64,000 nucleotides of DNA from SpSt-333 sp964371615. Lineage in GTDB: Bacteria > Bacteroidota > Ignavibacteria > UBA10030 > UBA8401. Below the pieces are notes generated by a model. The model saw only the letters and a program-made list of their open reading frames with translations. It had not been told where the DNA came from and did no database searches. Where the stretch lies: contig CAYJMS010000001.1 in assembly GCA_964371615.1 (NCBI GenBank), positions 992,001 to 1,056,000 on the forward strand, written 5' to 3'. This document shows, piece by piece, positions 51,844 to 62,100 of this stretch (its first letter is position 1; every line of letters starts with the position of its first letter). Made by a program: the position numbers and the translations under genes.

Positions 51844-53379
51844 ATGATACCAATACTGACACCGGCTCAAATGAGTACTGCTGACTCCACTGCGATACGG
51901 CGGCTGAAAATTCCGTCTCTGCATTTGATGGAGAGTGCCGGCATTGCCGTCACAGTCGAAGCGATGAGGAGGGTGAAAGAGATCCGATCAAAGCGAATAG
52001 TGGTACTGTGCGGAAAAGGGAATAACGGCGGAGACGGATTTGTCGTTGCCCGGCTTCTTCATGAATACGGTGTTGATGTGACAACGGTGATGCTCAATTC
52101 GGAATCCGTGTTGAGCGGAGATGCGTTGGTAAATTTCCGTCGGATGGAAAAGGATCGTATCATTCGTTTTTCGGAATTGCAGAGGAAAAAAGGATACGCC
52201 CCGGATATAGTCATCGATGCACTATTCGGTACGTCATTCAAAGGTTTGCTGAATGGGAAATATCTCCATGCTGTGCAATGGTGTAATGCACAACGCGGAT
52301 TGAAAATTGCCGTCGATATTCCGAGCGGATTGAACTGCGAAACAGGTGAGGTGCAGACGGATGCATTCCGCGCGGATGTGACGGTGACATTTTCCAATCC
52401 CAAAACGGGATTCTATTGCGGGCGCGCAAAAGAATTTACCGGCGATGTTGTAATTGCGGATATCGACCTTCCCGGGACGGCGATCGAAAAAAATGCGGGA
52501 AATATATTTTTAACCGAGCGGGCCGATGTCCGGCAGATGATCCCGTCCAGGCAGGCCAACAGCCATAAACACTCGGTCGGGAAGGTGTTCATATTGGCAG
52601 GATCAAAGGGGATGATGGGAGCATCTCTTCTCTGCGCGGAGAGTGCAATGAGAAGCGGTGCCGGTCAGGTCATTCTCGGCATTCCGGAATCGGAATATCC
52701 GATTGTTGCCAAACGGACCCGTGAAGTGATACCGTTCGGGTTGCCCTCAACCGACAGCGGATCTCTTTCTTTGTCAGCTGCAGCGATGATAGAAGAAAAA
52801 ATTCAATGGTCGGATGTTATTGTAATCGGGTGTGGGTTGTCCAGAAATGAAGAAACAATGGAACTCGTCCGTATGCTCATCCATAGTACCGATCGACCGA
52901 TGATTGTCGATGCGGATGGATTGTTTGCATTGGTGGAGCATCTGCCGCTGCTGAAGACCGGACGGTCACGGTATATTGCTCTGACGCCGCACTTTGGCGA
53001 ATTTTCGCGTCTTATTGGTGTGCCATCTCAAGAAATTGAGAGAAAAAAATTCATTCTTGCAGGTGATTTTGTAAAGGAGTATGGTGTTACACTGGTACTG
53101 AAGGGTGGGCCGACGATTATCGCCGCTCCGTCCGGATACCTATTCGTGAACCCTACCGGGAATCCGGGAATGTCCACTGCCGGTTCCGGAGATGTATTAG
53201 CAGGCATGATCGGTGCATTAATGGGTCAGGGACTGACACCGCAAGCAGCGGCTGTTACCGGCGTATATTTACACGGTACAGCAGGTGATACTGCCGCCCG
53301 AAAAAAGGGAATTCACGGCATGATCGCATCCGATATCATTCGTTCAGTACCGGACGCATTTTTATCGACATTGAAATGA
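51844..53379 (+). CDS. Bifunctional NAD(P)HX epimerase/dehydratase
   Basis: 511 residues with both NAD(P)HX repair activities in one chain, as in YjeF of E. coli. The N-terminal epimerase part (about 1-215, Rossmann-like) has LMESAGIAV, VLCGKGNNGGDGFVVARLL and IDALFGTSFKG. The C-terminal ADP/ATP-dependent dehydratase (about 225-511, ribokinase-like) has HSVGKVFILAGSKGMMGA, LTPHFGEFSRL, VLKGGPTIIAAP and NPTGNPGMSTAGSGDVLAGMIG (shortened here to its key parts). It restores hydrated NADH/NADPH. Its stop overlaps the VanZ-like start (ATGA at 53376). It follows the complex I genes, which is a reasonable NADH theme, but a terminator separates them. Confidence 0.95.
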   Translation: MIPILTPAQMSTADSTAIRRLKIPSLHLMESAGIAVTVEAMRRVKEIRSKRIVVLCGKGNNGGDGFVVARLLHEYGVDVTTVMLNSESVLSGDALVNFRRMEKDRIIRFSELQRKKGYAPDIVIDALFGTSFKGLLNGKYLHAVQWCNAQRGLKIAVDIPSGLNCETGEVQTDAFRADVTVTFSNPKTGFYCGRAKEFTGDVVIADIDLPGTAIEKNAGNIFLTERADVRQMIPSRQANSHKHSVGKVFILAGSKGMMGASLLCAESAMRSGAGQVILGIPESEYPIVAKRTREVIPFGLPSTDSGSLSLSAAAMIEEKIQWSDVIVIGCGLSRNEETMELVRMLIHSTDRPMIVDADGLFALVEHLPLLKTGRSRYIALTPHFGEFSRLIGVPSQEIERKKFILAGDFVKEYGVTLVLKGGPTIIAAPSGYLFVNPTGNPGMSTAGSGDVLAGMIGALMGQGLTPQAAAVTGVYLHGTAGDTAARKKGIHGMIASDIIRSVPDAFLSTLK

Positions 53380-53774
53380 ATCAGACAAAGATTATCGCAT
53401 ATCTGCAGTACCAATTGCCCCTCTTCGCGTGGTGCGTTTTTATCTATACGGTATCGTCAATCCCGCAAACCAGGATTCCCAATCTGCTGAATTACAGCGA
53501 CAAGATTGTCCATGCCGGTGTCTTTTTTGTGCTGTGCTGGCTGGCGCATGTGGCGCTCCATTTTCAACCGGTGCAATGGCTGCGAAAGCACAGCCTGATG
53601 CTCGCACTGGTGTTTGTGATTCTGTTTGGGATCTCCGATGAGTATCATCAAATGTTCACACCGGGTAGAACCACGGAAATCTGGGATCTTGTCGCGGACA
53701 CCGTGGGCGGTATCATGTACGTATCCCTTTACCTCTACTTTAAATTTTACGATTCGCTAGAGCATAACGCATGA
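53376..53774 (+). CDS. VanZ-like membrane protein
   Basis: 132 residues with four membrane segments. The VanZ pattern is seen in SDKIVHAGVFFVLCWL, the FGISDEYHQMFTPGRTTEIWDLVADTVGG block and the last helix. The prototype gives low-level teicoplanin resistance in enterococci, but most family members have no known role. It overlaps both neighbours by four bases, so the three genes are translated together. Confidence 0.88.
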   Translation: MNQTKIIAYLQYQLPLFAWCVFIYTVSSIPQTRIPNLLNYSDKIVHAGVFFVLCWLAHVALHFQPVQWLRKHSLMLALVFVILFGISDEYHQMFTPGRTTEIWDLVADTVGGIMYVSLYLYFKFYDSLEHNA

Positions 53775-55012
53775 GCGGCTGGTATCATCGTGTGTTATCC
53801 CTGCCAACGTTCCGATCGCTGCAGCATCGCAATTACCGACTCTTCTTTTTTGGTCAGATACTCTCCCTGATCGGTACATGGATGCAATCCATGGCCCTGG
53901 CTTGGCTGGTGTATCAACTGACGTACTCATCCGTCTGGCTTGGTGCGATCGGATTTCTCAATTCCATACCGATTCTTTTCTTTTCGATGTTCGGCGGATC
54001 CCTGGCAGACAGGATGTCCAAGCACCGGTTGATCATTATGACGCAAATCTTGTCATTGCTGCAAGCTCTATTATTGTCGGTGCTGGTGTTTTTCGATATT
54101 GCCACTATTGAGATCGTCGCACTGCTTGCCTTTACCCTTGGCACCATTAATGCGTTCGATATTCCTGCCCGGCAATCATTTATAGTCGATCTGGTGGGGA
54201 AAGAATACCTGACAAACGCGATTGCGTTGAACTCCGCAACTTTTAACGCAGCGCGCATCGTCGGACCGGCCATTGGCGGGCTGATTGTTGCGGCTCTGGG
54301 AATTGGATGGTGCTTCTTTCTGAATGCGGTTTCGTTTTTTGCCGTCATCGCGGGATTGGTGCGAATGAATATTCCGGAACAAGTAACGAAGCGAAAAACC
54401 GCCGGTGTGTTTCAGTCGCTCGCCGACAGTATTCAATACATTCGGTCGGAAAGTTCGCTGGTAGCGTTACTGTCACTGGTTGCAGTGATTACGATCTTCG
54501 GATGGTCGTACTCGGTGCTCCTGCCGATCTTTGCGGATGAGATTCTAAACATTGGTGCTGTTGGATTAGGAAATTTGTTGACAGCAGTCGGTATTGGGGC
54601 GTTTATCAGCGCCGTTTCGCTCGCTAGTTTTGAATCGAAGTATCGGCCGAGCACATTCATCTATTCGGGGATCGGAATTTTTGTACTTTTTGTCTCGATT
54701 TTTGCTCTTTCATCGGATGTTTCACTTTCTGTAATATCATTGATCGGCGTGGGGATGGGTTTGGTGATGTTCTTGGCAACGGCAAATGCTTCCATACAAC
54801 GTCGTGTGCCCGATGAGTTGCGTGGAAGAGTAATGGGATTATATTCACTCATATTTCAGGGATTATCTCCGTTTGGCAGCATCGGCATTGGGTTATTGGC
54901 GCATGGAATTGGTGTTCGGTGGGCTGTACTGACCGGTGCAGTGGTTTGCGGGGTGGTAACGCTTTCAGTAAAAAAAGTGATGGTAAAGCATCGAAAAACG
55001 ACGAAATCATGA
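53771..55012 (+). CDS. MFS exporter of the EntS-like type
   Basis: 413 residues with about 12 membrane segments. The start FRSLQHRNYRLFFFGQILSLIGTWMQSMALAWLVYQL is typical of the MFS_3/EntS group (shown here in parts: NYRLFFFGQ, GTWMQSMALAWLVYQL). GGSLADRMSKHRLI is the loop 2-3 motif and FDIPARQSFIVDLVG a further family mark. Members export siderophores or drugs; the substrate here is unknown. It begins 4 bases inside the VanZ gene. Confidence 0.88.
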   Translation: MSGWYHRVLSLPTFRSLQHRNYRLFFFGQILSLIGTWMQSMALAWLVYQLTYSSVWLGAIGFLNSIPILFFSMFGGSLADRMSKHRLIIMTQILSLLQALLLSVLVFFDIATIEIVALLAFTLGTINAFDIPARQSFIVDLVGKEYLTNAIALNSATFNAARIVGPAIGGLIVAALGIGWCFFLNAVSFFAVIAGLVRMNIPEQVTKRKTAGVFQSLADSIQYIRSESSLVALLSLVAVITIFGWSYSVLLPIFADEILNIGAVGLGNLLTAVGIGAFISAVSLASFESKYRPSTFIYSGIGIFVLFVSIFALSSDVSLSVISLIGVGMGLVMFLATANASIQRRVPDELRGRVMGLYSLIFQGLSPFGSIGIGLLAHGIGVRWAVLTGAVVCGVVTLSVKKVMVKHRKTTKS

Positions 55013-55059
55013 TTTTGAAGTGCTATGGCATTTATTGGGATGCTTTACGGTAATATGCC

Positions 55060-55088
55060 TTGACAATAAATCTATATTCTCCTACCTT
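55060..55088 (+). promoter_or_regulatory. Possible promoter of the lacI-TonB receptor operon
   Basis: A perfect TTGACA (55060-55065) has a weak TACCTT (55083-55088) at 17 bases; a TATATT (55073-55078) is only 7 bases away and cannot pair with it. The start codon of the regulator is 40 bases further. Confidence 0.3.
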
Positions 55089-55128
55089 CTGAAAGCCCTT
55101 CCATAGACTTCAAAAGAATAGGATTGTC

Positions 55129-56166
55129 TTGGCTGTTACGATTTACGACATAGCCAGAGAAGCAAAGGTAGGTATTGGGACAGTTTCACGTGTATTCAAT
55201 AATAGTCCCAAAGTCACCACTGAAACGCGAGACCGGGTCATCAGTGTCGCACAGCGTCTCAATTATCAACCTCACGCCTTTGCCCAAGCATTAGCACGGA
55301 AACGTTCGAATACGTTGAGTGCTATCATACCATTTTTCACCAATTATTTCTTCATCGAAGTCCTTAAAGGCGTTCAGGAAACACTCAGTTCTTTCGGTTA
55401 TGATCTGATCATACATGGCGCAAATGACCGCGAACAACTGGAGGAATACCTCGGACGGTCGATGAAAAAAGGGAGGGTGGACGGCACACTGATCTTTTCT
55501 CTCCCGCTGTCCGATACCGTCGCCGACGAGTTCATCCGAAAAGACATGCCATTGATTCTGGTCGATTCTTCTCATCCATCGTTTGATTCCATCCGTGTCG
55601 ATAATCATGCAGGAACCCAAATTGCGGTGGAACATCTGATCGGATTGGGACATACACGGATCGGATTGATCAATGCCAATGTACGTAGCGTTCCTGCCCG
55701 CGAACGGTTGGAAAGTTTCAATAAGACCCTCGCCGGACACGGTTTGCAGACGGATGACCGAATTATCAGTAACAGTACTTCCACACAAAACGACGGTTTC
55801 AGCAGGGATGCCGGTTATAAGGATATGAAAGCATTGTTGGAGACCGGCGTGAAACTACCGACGGCTTTTTTTGTTTCCAGCGATATTCAGGCGATCGGTG
55901 TATTAACCGCTCTTCGCGAACATGGTCTGTCCGTTCCCGATGATGTCGCTCTTGTCGGTTTTGATAATATTGAACTGTCGAAATATTTCGGATTAACGAC
56001 GATGAGCCAGCCGATGTACAAGATGGGTGAACTTGCCGTCAAAAAGATGTTTGAACGCATAGATGATGCCCATGGTGAAGTGACGTCTGTGAACTTCACG
56101 CCGAATCTCATCGTTCGATCGAGTTGCGGAGCCAATAAAAATTATATGTTGATCGATAGCAATTAA
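55129..56166 (+). CDS. LacI-family transcriptional regulator
   Basis: 345 residues from a TTG start that gives the expected N-terminus VTIYDIAREAKVGIGTVSRVFNNS; an AGGA ribosome site precedes it and no ATG or GTG fits better. The helix-turn-helix is at about 4-25, the hinge helix at about 50-60 (PHAFAQALAR), and the sugar-binding-type periplasmic-fold domain at about 62-335 (IIPFFTNYFFIEVLKG, GFDNIELSKYFGLTT). LacI-type regulators respond to sugars. It stands 40 bases before the TonB receptor, so it probably controls the receptor, the large secreted protein and the PorV-like gene. No clear palindromic operator is seen in the short gap. Confidence 0.94.
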   Translation: MAVTIYDIAREAKVGIGTVSRVFNNSPKVTTETRDRVISVAQRLNYQPHAFAQALARKRSNTLSAIIPFFTNYFFIEVLKGVQETLSSFGYDLIIHGANDREQLEEYLGRSMKKGRVDGTLIFSLPLSDTVADEFIRKDMPLILVDSSHPSFDSIRVDNHAGTQIAVEHLIGLGHTRIGLINANVRSVPARERLESFNKTLAGHGLQTDDRIISNSTSTQNDGFSRDAGYKDMKALLETGVKLPTAFFVSSDIQAIGVLTALREHGLSVPDDVALVGFDNIELSKYFGLTTMSQPMYKMGELAVKKMFERIDDAHGEVTSVNFTPNLIVRSSCGANKNYMLIDSN

Positions 56167-56206
56167 CGATTATCAGTTCCTTGATACATTCTTTGGAGTG
56201 TTCATA

Positions 56207-59126
56207 ATGAAAAAAATTGTCACTCTCTTCATCGCAATTAATCTTCTCACACTACTTGCCATTGCCGGTACGACGGGGAAAATCGCCGGCACAGTGACCG
56301 ATGCCAACTCCGGTGAGCCGCTGCCGGGTGTCAATATCGTTCTGATCGGTACGTCGTATGGTGCTGTCTCGGATTTCGACGGCAATTTTTCGATTATCAA
56401 TCTGCCGCCGGGATCCTACACCGTCCGTGCTTCAGCAATCGGGTATTCGCCAATATCATACGGCAGCCTGCGGGTCAGCATCGATTTAACCACGCGGCAG
56501 GATTTTAAGCTCAGCGAAGAGACGATTCAACTCGAAAATGAAGTAGTGATTACCGCGGAACGCCCCCTTGTGCAAAAAGATCTTACGTCTACGACTGCAG
56601 TTGTCGGGGGAGAAGACATCAAACAACTGCCGGTGACGGAAATTAGCCAGGTGATCAGCCTGCAGGCGGGCAATGTTGCCGGCAGCATTCGCGGCGGAAG
56701 ACGGGGTGAAACGGCGTACTGGATCGACGGTGTTCCCGTGACGGATGTGTTTAACGGCAGCGCTGTGGTCGATGTCAATCCGAGCATGGTGCAGGAATTA
56801 CAGGTGTTGAGCGGCGCGTTCAATGCCGAATACGGGCAGGCAATGTCCGGTATCGTCAATATCGTTACCCGCGAGGGAGCGGAAAAATTTGCCGGCAGTA
56901 TTACCGTCTATGGCGGAGATTTTCTCAGCAACAACGGAAATATTTTCAAAGGAATACAGAAATTCGATCCGTTGAATATCAGAAATATCGAAGGCAGCCT
57001 TTCCGGTCCCATCATCGGCCGCGATCTCTCTCTATATAAATGCACGGAACATATATTTTGGCGGCCATCTTGAAGGGATTAGAAATTACACTCCCAGTAC
57101 CGTTATCTCTCTGCAAAACAACCAGCCGTATATTGTCGGCACAGATCGTCAGACAGATTCCGTTATCGTATGGAATAGTCTGGTCACGGTAAATCCGAGC
57201 ATACAAGCGGAATCGGATTCCTCCCGTACGGCGCAGTTCAATAATGCGTATAACACTTTCAAAAGTCAGTATACCAATGGTGTCGGCGACGGTGAGAGGG
57301 TTCCGATGAACTGGAACAAAAAAATGTATCTGCAGGCGAAAATTGCCGCGCGTTTTTCGGCGGAATTAAAATTAAATGTCACGGGAATCTACGATAATGT
57401 CGAATCCTATCCGTACAACCGCGATCTGCAATATAATCCTGACGGGCAGGGACATGATTACTCACGGAGTCTTACCACGATCTTTCAATTAACGCATACC
57501 CTCAGCGCCTCCACGTTTTACACGCTCGGCGGTTCGTTCTTTGAAAAGTCGTACAAACATTATCTGTACGAAAACCCTTACGATCCCCGCTACACACATC
57601 CGAAATTATTCGAACTGTCACGCTCACTCAGTCAATATAGTTTTTCAGCCGGCGGTTCCGATCTTGGCCGGTACCATCGATCGACGACCACCGGTTTGCT
57701 CAAGCTCGACCTCAGCAGTCAGGTCAATAATGAACACTTCATCAAATCCGGTGTTGAAGTCCGCAGGCATAGAATTTTCCTGCAGGATATTACCCTGCTT
57801 CCCGTGCAATCACAAACCGAATTCACGCTCGGACTTTCCAGTCCCTACATCGGTACGCGAATCGAACCGGATAACACACTGACGCATGACCGGTACACGC
57901 ATACTCCGATGGAAGTTTCAGGGTATTTGCAGGATAAGATGGAATTCAAAGATCTCATCATCAACATCGGCGTGCGGATCGACTATTTTGATCCGGACGG
58001 CAAGGTGTTGGCGGATGAGGAAGATCCGAATATCAATACTCCCTTTAAAGAAGCGAACAAGTATTTCGACTACAACGGCAACGGCGTGCAAGATGTAAAC
58101 GAACCGGCGAAAACAACGGCCGATAGGGAAAAATACTGGTATAATGATGCATCGACAAAAATACAATTAAGCCCCCGTTTCGGCGCTTCGTTTCCGATCA
58201 CCGATCGCGGCGTAATCCATTTTTCGTATGGACACTTCTTCCAGATCCCGAACTTTGAACGGCTCTATGCGAATCCGGGATTCAAGACCGGTAGCGGGAC
58301 AGGGAACGTCGATCACCGCGGCGCACCGACAGGAAATGCCGATCTGAATCCTGAACAGACGATCAACGGCGAAATCGGTTTGCAGCAGCAGTTGACGGAC
58401 GACATGAGTTTGGATGTCACGGTGTATCTGCGCGACATCAGAAATCTTGCCGGTACGCGAGCCGATCAGATTCCGATCGGCGGACCGGGTGCGGCGCAGA
58501 CATATTCCAAATACGTCAACAGCGACTTCGGTTTCATCCGCGGCATTATTCTCTCTCTCGACAAGAGGTTCGGGCAGGGGATTACGATGTCGCTGGATTA
58601 TACATTCCAGATCGCTCGCGGCAGTGCATCCGATCCGAACGAAGCGCGGAATCAACTGGCGGGTGGGCAGCTTCCCGAAGTGCAGTTGACGCCCCTGGGA
58701 TGGGATCAGCGTCATACGCTCAACGGAACACTCACCTACAGCGAAGAAACCTGGGGCGGAAGCGTGATCAGTCAATACGGCAGCGGAACACCCTACACAC
58801 CGCGCATCTCTCGCGATATCTCAGTCTTTCTGACTAATTCTCAGACTAAGCCGACGTATTTTAACACCGACGTTCGCGTGTATAAATCCTTTTCGTTCGA
58901 TCCGGTCCGTCTCTTGCTTTTCCTTCGTGTCAATAATGTGTTTGATATTCAAAACGAAACCGGTGTATTCGATGACACCGGCCGGGCCGGAAAAACATAC
59001 GATGAAGAACGGGCCCGGTTGACAAACTCCCGTGAATACATCAATACCATCAGCGATTATTATACCGTACCGACGAACTATTCGGAACCGCGCCGCATCG
59101 AATTTGGCGCTACCATAGAATTCTAG
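56207..59126 (+). pseudogene. TonB-dependent receptor interrupted by a frameshift in a dinucleotide tract
   Basis: A full-length TonB-dependent receptor sequence (about 970 residues) is split over two frames. The first part (56207-57073; signal peptide, carboxypeptidase-regulatory domain about 25-110, plug with ETAYWIDGVPVTDVFNG and NAEYGQAMSGIVNIVTREG) ends in LSLYKC and a foreign tail. The second part resumes in the next frame with NIYFGGHLEG and runs uninterrupted through the barrel to a typical terminal EFGATIEF at 59126. The break is at (TC)4(TA)3, 57025-57038. Adding two bases of either repeat gives LSLYINARNIYF in one frame, a normal barrel start. The real start is the ATG at 56207 after GGAG. 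It may be a true broken gene, a phase-variable gene in the off state or a sequencing/assembly error. Confidence 0.85.
57025..57038 (+). repeat. Dinucleotide tract (TC)4(TA)3 at the receptor frameshift
   Basis: Four TC units followed by three TA units lie exactly where the receptor reading frame shifts. Short dinucleotide runs are prone to slippage, and a change of one unit moves the frame by two bases. The tract is short compared with known phase-variable repeats, which lowers the chance of frequent switching. Confidence 0.8.
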
Positions 59127-59141
59127 GAAAAGGCCCCTTTT

Positions 59142-62100
59142 ATGAAAAGAACTACGGCATTTTTTCTGATCATTTTCCTTCTGGGTGTTGTCCGTTCAAA
59201 TGCACAACAATCCGGACCGGCAAATTACCGTGCCTCGGTGCACAACGGAAACAGAGTCAAAACTGTTTTTGGCAATTGGGGTGTCATCGGACAACCACAG
59301 GATACCCGTCCCCGGGGAGCATGGATTTACAGTTCGAACGGATATGTCGGTGATGTTTCGTTATTCGTCGGCGCAGAAGTAAACGGGCAACGATGGAACG
59401 GTACGAATTATGTCCCGGTAAAATTCCATTCGGTCATCACCTGTCCGGTCTCACGGCCTGCCACCAATCAGGATGAAGGACCGTTGGGCGATCGGTGGAC
59501 ATTTATGCCGCAATCGGGATATTTTAATGCGAATAAACAGAGTATTGCGATGAGCGACGATCCCAGCTCGTACCCTGCTTCCTGGCCGGATCGGCTGAAT
59601 GATCCTTCGGATCCAGGGTGGAAAGGATTATGGAACGGATATTTCGGTAAGGATGTGAAAAGTGCCGATCAGGAAAGTTATTTTGTGATGGATGACAATA
59701 ATGACAAGCGATTCAACGATTCTACCAATAACAATGTCGGTGGAGTGCCGGGAATTTCGTTTAAACCTGATGCCAACAATCTCACAAAAAATGGTCTTGC
59801 ATTGGAAGTAAAAGTGCGGGGACTGCAATGGGCTCAATTCCTGGCGCAGGACAACATCTTCTGGTTATACGAGATCACCAACACCGGCACTGCAAATTAC
59901 GATCGCGTCGTATTCGGTATGTTGGTCGGTACCTATGTCGGTGTAACCGGTAATAATGCGAGCGGTTCGGAATACGATGATGACTGGTCGTATTATGACG
60001 CCTACGAAAATATTACCTATACCGGCGATTACGACCGCAACTGTTCGAGAAATCCTTTCTGGACCGGTCCGGTCGGCATGGTCGGTTATGCATTTTTAGA
60101 GAGCCCAGGGAATCCTTTCGACGGAATCGATAACGACGATGACGGGAAAAATCTTCCCGCGAATCCGACGACACCGCAATTCGCCGATGCCGACTTTGAC
60201 ACTTCCACGGTGATCAATACCGGAGATAATATTATTCTGATAAAAGACGATTTTACTCGGGTCTCGTTTGTCGTACCTGCGAGTCCGGTAAAAGTACTGA
60301 CCCGCGGTGCTGATTCAATACTGATTGTACCGGGTGTTACCAAGTCGGCTGACGAAGGGGCACTCATCAGAATCAATACATCGCAGGGTCCTGCCGATAT
60401 CATCAATCCGAATGCATACGATGGTGTGGACAATGATTTTGACGGTTTGATCGACGAAAATTACTATATCCATCACACGAATTACAAAAAGGTCGGTAGT
60501 CAGGTGATTATCAACCAACCGAGAAATGTCCGTTATACCCGCTTCTCATTATCGGGAGTCAGTGCACCGCTGTCGATGATCGACGAACGTCGTGACGACG
60601 GTATCGATAACGATGCCGACTGGGACATACGGTATGACGACGTGGGACGTGACGGTGTAGCCGACACAAAGAGTCCGGATTTTGGAGAAGGAGATGGTTT
60701 GCCGACATCGGGATATCTGGTCAATGGTACCGATACCGGATTGCCGGGCGAACCGCATGTCGACAAAACCGACGTCAACGAATCAGATCAGATTGGATTG
60801 ACGAGCTTCCAATATTTCACTCCGTCCAACGATATTCCTCTTGCCGAAGACGAAGTGTTATGGACACGGTTGCGTCCCGGGTTTTTCGATGCACCGCAAT
60901 CCATCACCAACGGCCGGCCGGATTTTGGACAGGACGGCGACTTCATTTACGGTTCGGGATATTTCCCGTTGCTGGCTCAAAAGACCGAACGGTTTTCGCT
61001 TGCATTGGTCTATGGCGGCGGAAACGGCGGTTCTCGTGAGGATGATATCGTGGATCTGTTAAAGCATAAGAGGACAGTGCAGGAAATTTACGATCTCAAC
61101 TATCAATTTGCTGTTCCACCTCCGGCACCCACATTGTCGGCCGTTGCCGGCGACGGGAATGTGAAATTGTATTGGGACAGAACATCGGAAGAGGCATTCG
61201 ATCCCGTGCTGCGTGTGAAGGATTTTCAAGGATATAAAATATTTAAAGCGACTGACTATGAATTCAATGATGCATTCGATGTGACGAATGCGCTTGGTGT
61301 AAGAAAGGGATACCGTGCGGCATTCCAGGTGGATATCGTTGATTCTGTCTCCGGCTATTTCAGAGCGCCGGAAGATATCTTCCAATCGGCAGAGGGATTT
61401 ACCTATTATCTCGGAAACAATACCGGTTTGGTGCACGACACGACCGACTATGATGTGCAAAACGGCAGAACCTATTACTACGTCATTGTTGCGTACGATA
61501 ACGGAAGCGCCGATGCCGGTATCTTCCCATCGCAGAACAGCTGGAAAATTGACATCGATCAGGCGGGTCGCATTCGCGGCACATCGCCCAACGTTGCCGT
61601 TGTGATGCCGAGAAAAAATGTTGCCGGTTACGAAAGTCCCTTGAATGCAAAGCGTTTGGAACGATCTCCGTCCGTCGTCGGTACCGGTACTGTCGGATAT
61701 CGTATTATTGACGAGACCAAACTGACCGGGAACGCGTACACTTTGACATTTAAGGACACAAAAGACAGCGGTGCATTTTCACCCGTCACGACGTCCTATA
61801 CGGTACTCGACACGACATATCATACTGCGGTGATCATTCCGAATAAAGTCGATACGTTGCCGGTTCTATTGCATAAACAAAATATCGAGCCGGGTTCGGT
61901 CACCGTCTTTGGTGGTGACGGTTCCGTGATTTCTTCCTCAAAATATATCTTTAATAATGAACGCGGTGCAATTCGTGCAGCCGCCCGGTTCGACCTGCAG
62001 CCGGATACCATTAATTTAAAAAGATATACCGTTCGATTCCGTTATCACCCGGTATACCAAAGTCCCAATATCAACGCCAGTCCGTATGTCAGCGAAACCA

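Noticed and set aside
53376..53774. Glycopeptide resistance by the VanZ-like gene
   Set aside because: No vanHAX-type genes are nearby, and most VanZ-family proteins have no link to resistance.
55060..55078. TTGACA followed by TATATT upstream of the LacI gene
   Set aside because: The two elements are only 7 bases apart, too close to form one promoter; a weaker -10 at 55083 was kept as a tentative call.
57306..59126. Separate 606-codon gene starting at an internal ATG
   Set aside because: The frame is open for 270 bases before that ATG and continues the receptor barrel; there is no ribosome site. It is the second half of the frameshifted receptor.
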